Source of the DNA: Campylobacteraceae bacterium
GTDB lineage: Bacteria; Campylobacterota; Campylobacteria; Campylobacterales; Sulfurovaceae
Length of the DNA: 6,539 nucleotides
Direction of reading: 5' to 3'
NCBI GenBank assembly: GCA_027066355.1
Contig: JAMONW010000146.1
Location: 1 to 6,539 of the forward strand
The notes beneath the pieces are model-generated. The model did no database searches, was not told the DNA's origin, and saw only the letters and a list, made by a program, of their open reading frames with translations. The translations under genes and the position numbers were made by a program. This document shows, piece by piece, positions 6,407 through 6,539 of this stretch; within the stretch, counting starts at the first letter, position 1; each line of letters begins with the position of its first letter.

Positions 6407-6538
6407 CTACTTTCCAGGCTTTAGTGAGCCTTTTTCTATGCTTTGATTATTTATAACACTTGAGCCATCATCAATTATATAAATATCGCTACTATTACTA
6501 TCTTTTATTGTATCTTTGCTGCCATTACTATCACTTGT
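6407..6538 (-). CDS. C-terminal end of an unidentified protein (partial)
   Basis: This is an open frame of 43 codons plus TAG, entering from the right edge of the window and running convergently toward mutS7. The visible tail is rich in Ser, Asp and Asn (it begins TSDSNGSKDTIKDSNSSD) and ends with IEKGSLKPGK. GATAGTAAT occurs twice in it, giving a small DSN repeat. Such a polar, low-complexity tail suggests a flexible end, but no family can be named from this much. Absence of stops over 43 codons in AT-rich DNA, the convergent layout and the 44-bp spacing support a real gene. The rest lies outside the window. Confidence 0.5.
   Translation of the reverse strand, partial: TSDSNGSKDTIKDSNSSDIYIIDDGSSVINNQSIEKGSLKPGK
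6416..6435 (+). terminator. Possible weak terminator for mutS7
   Basis: AGGCT (6416-6420) can pair with AGCCT (6427-6431) around a 6-nt loop, followed by TTTT. It is oriented to end mutS7 transcripts about 55 bp after its stop codon. The hairpin lies inside the last codons of the converging partial gene, so it may be a chance feature of that coding sequence; the stem is only 5 bp. Confidence 0.35.
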
Positions 6539-6539
6539 G

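Overview
The window is an AT-rich bacterial segment that reads like a member of the Campylobacterota (Epsilonproteobacteria). Three things point there. The genes have AT-rich codon use and promoters built from an extended -10 box without a clear -35. The LeuC is of the short, ~420-residue type. Above all there is a MutS7-type protein, a MutS fused to an HNH nuclease, a family known from marine Campylobacterota, giant viruses and octocoral mitochondria. The genus cannot be fixed from this sequence alone.

Layout. Bases 1-417 hold no gene I can support. They contain two 84-bp copies (61-144 and 274-357, 78/84 identical) of a REPIN-like element: two inverted, self-palindromic 24-bp ends around a 36-bp spacer. 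A decayed relative lies between them, along with a possible minus-strand terminator. Next come three minus-strand genes. leuC (418-1692) encodes the large subunit of isopropylmalate isomerase. A ten-helix EamA/DMT transporter follows (1802-2671), then a small outer-membrane beta-barrel protein (2704-3246, start moved inward to a Shine-Dalgarno site and signal peptide). Each has its own TGATAYAAT promoter. A ~190-bp divergent intergenic region then separates them from the plus-strand mutS7 gene (3438-6362), which begins at a TTG codon. At the right edge the last 43 codons of a minus-strand gene (6407-6538) converge on mutS7, with a short perfect inverted repeat between them.

The genes do not form one pathway: amino-acid biosynthesis, a metabolite exporter, a surface protein and DNA repair sit side by side. 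The most notable element is the MutS-HNH fusion. It keeps the Phe-x-Glu mismatch-reading motif, the full ATPase and an intact-looking HNH nuclease in one chain, so it could recognise mismatches and cut DNA without MutL or MutH. The family has been described before, so it is uncommon rather than new. The REPIN-like repeats downstream of leuC are the least explained structure.
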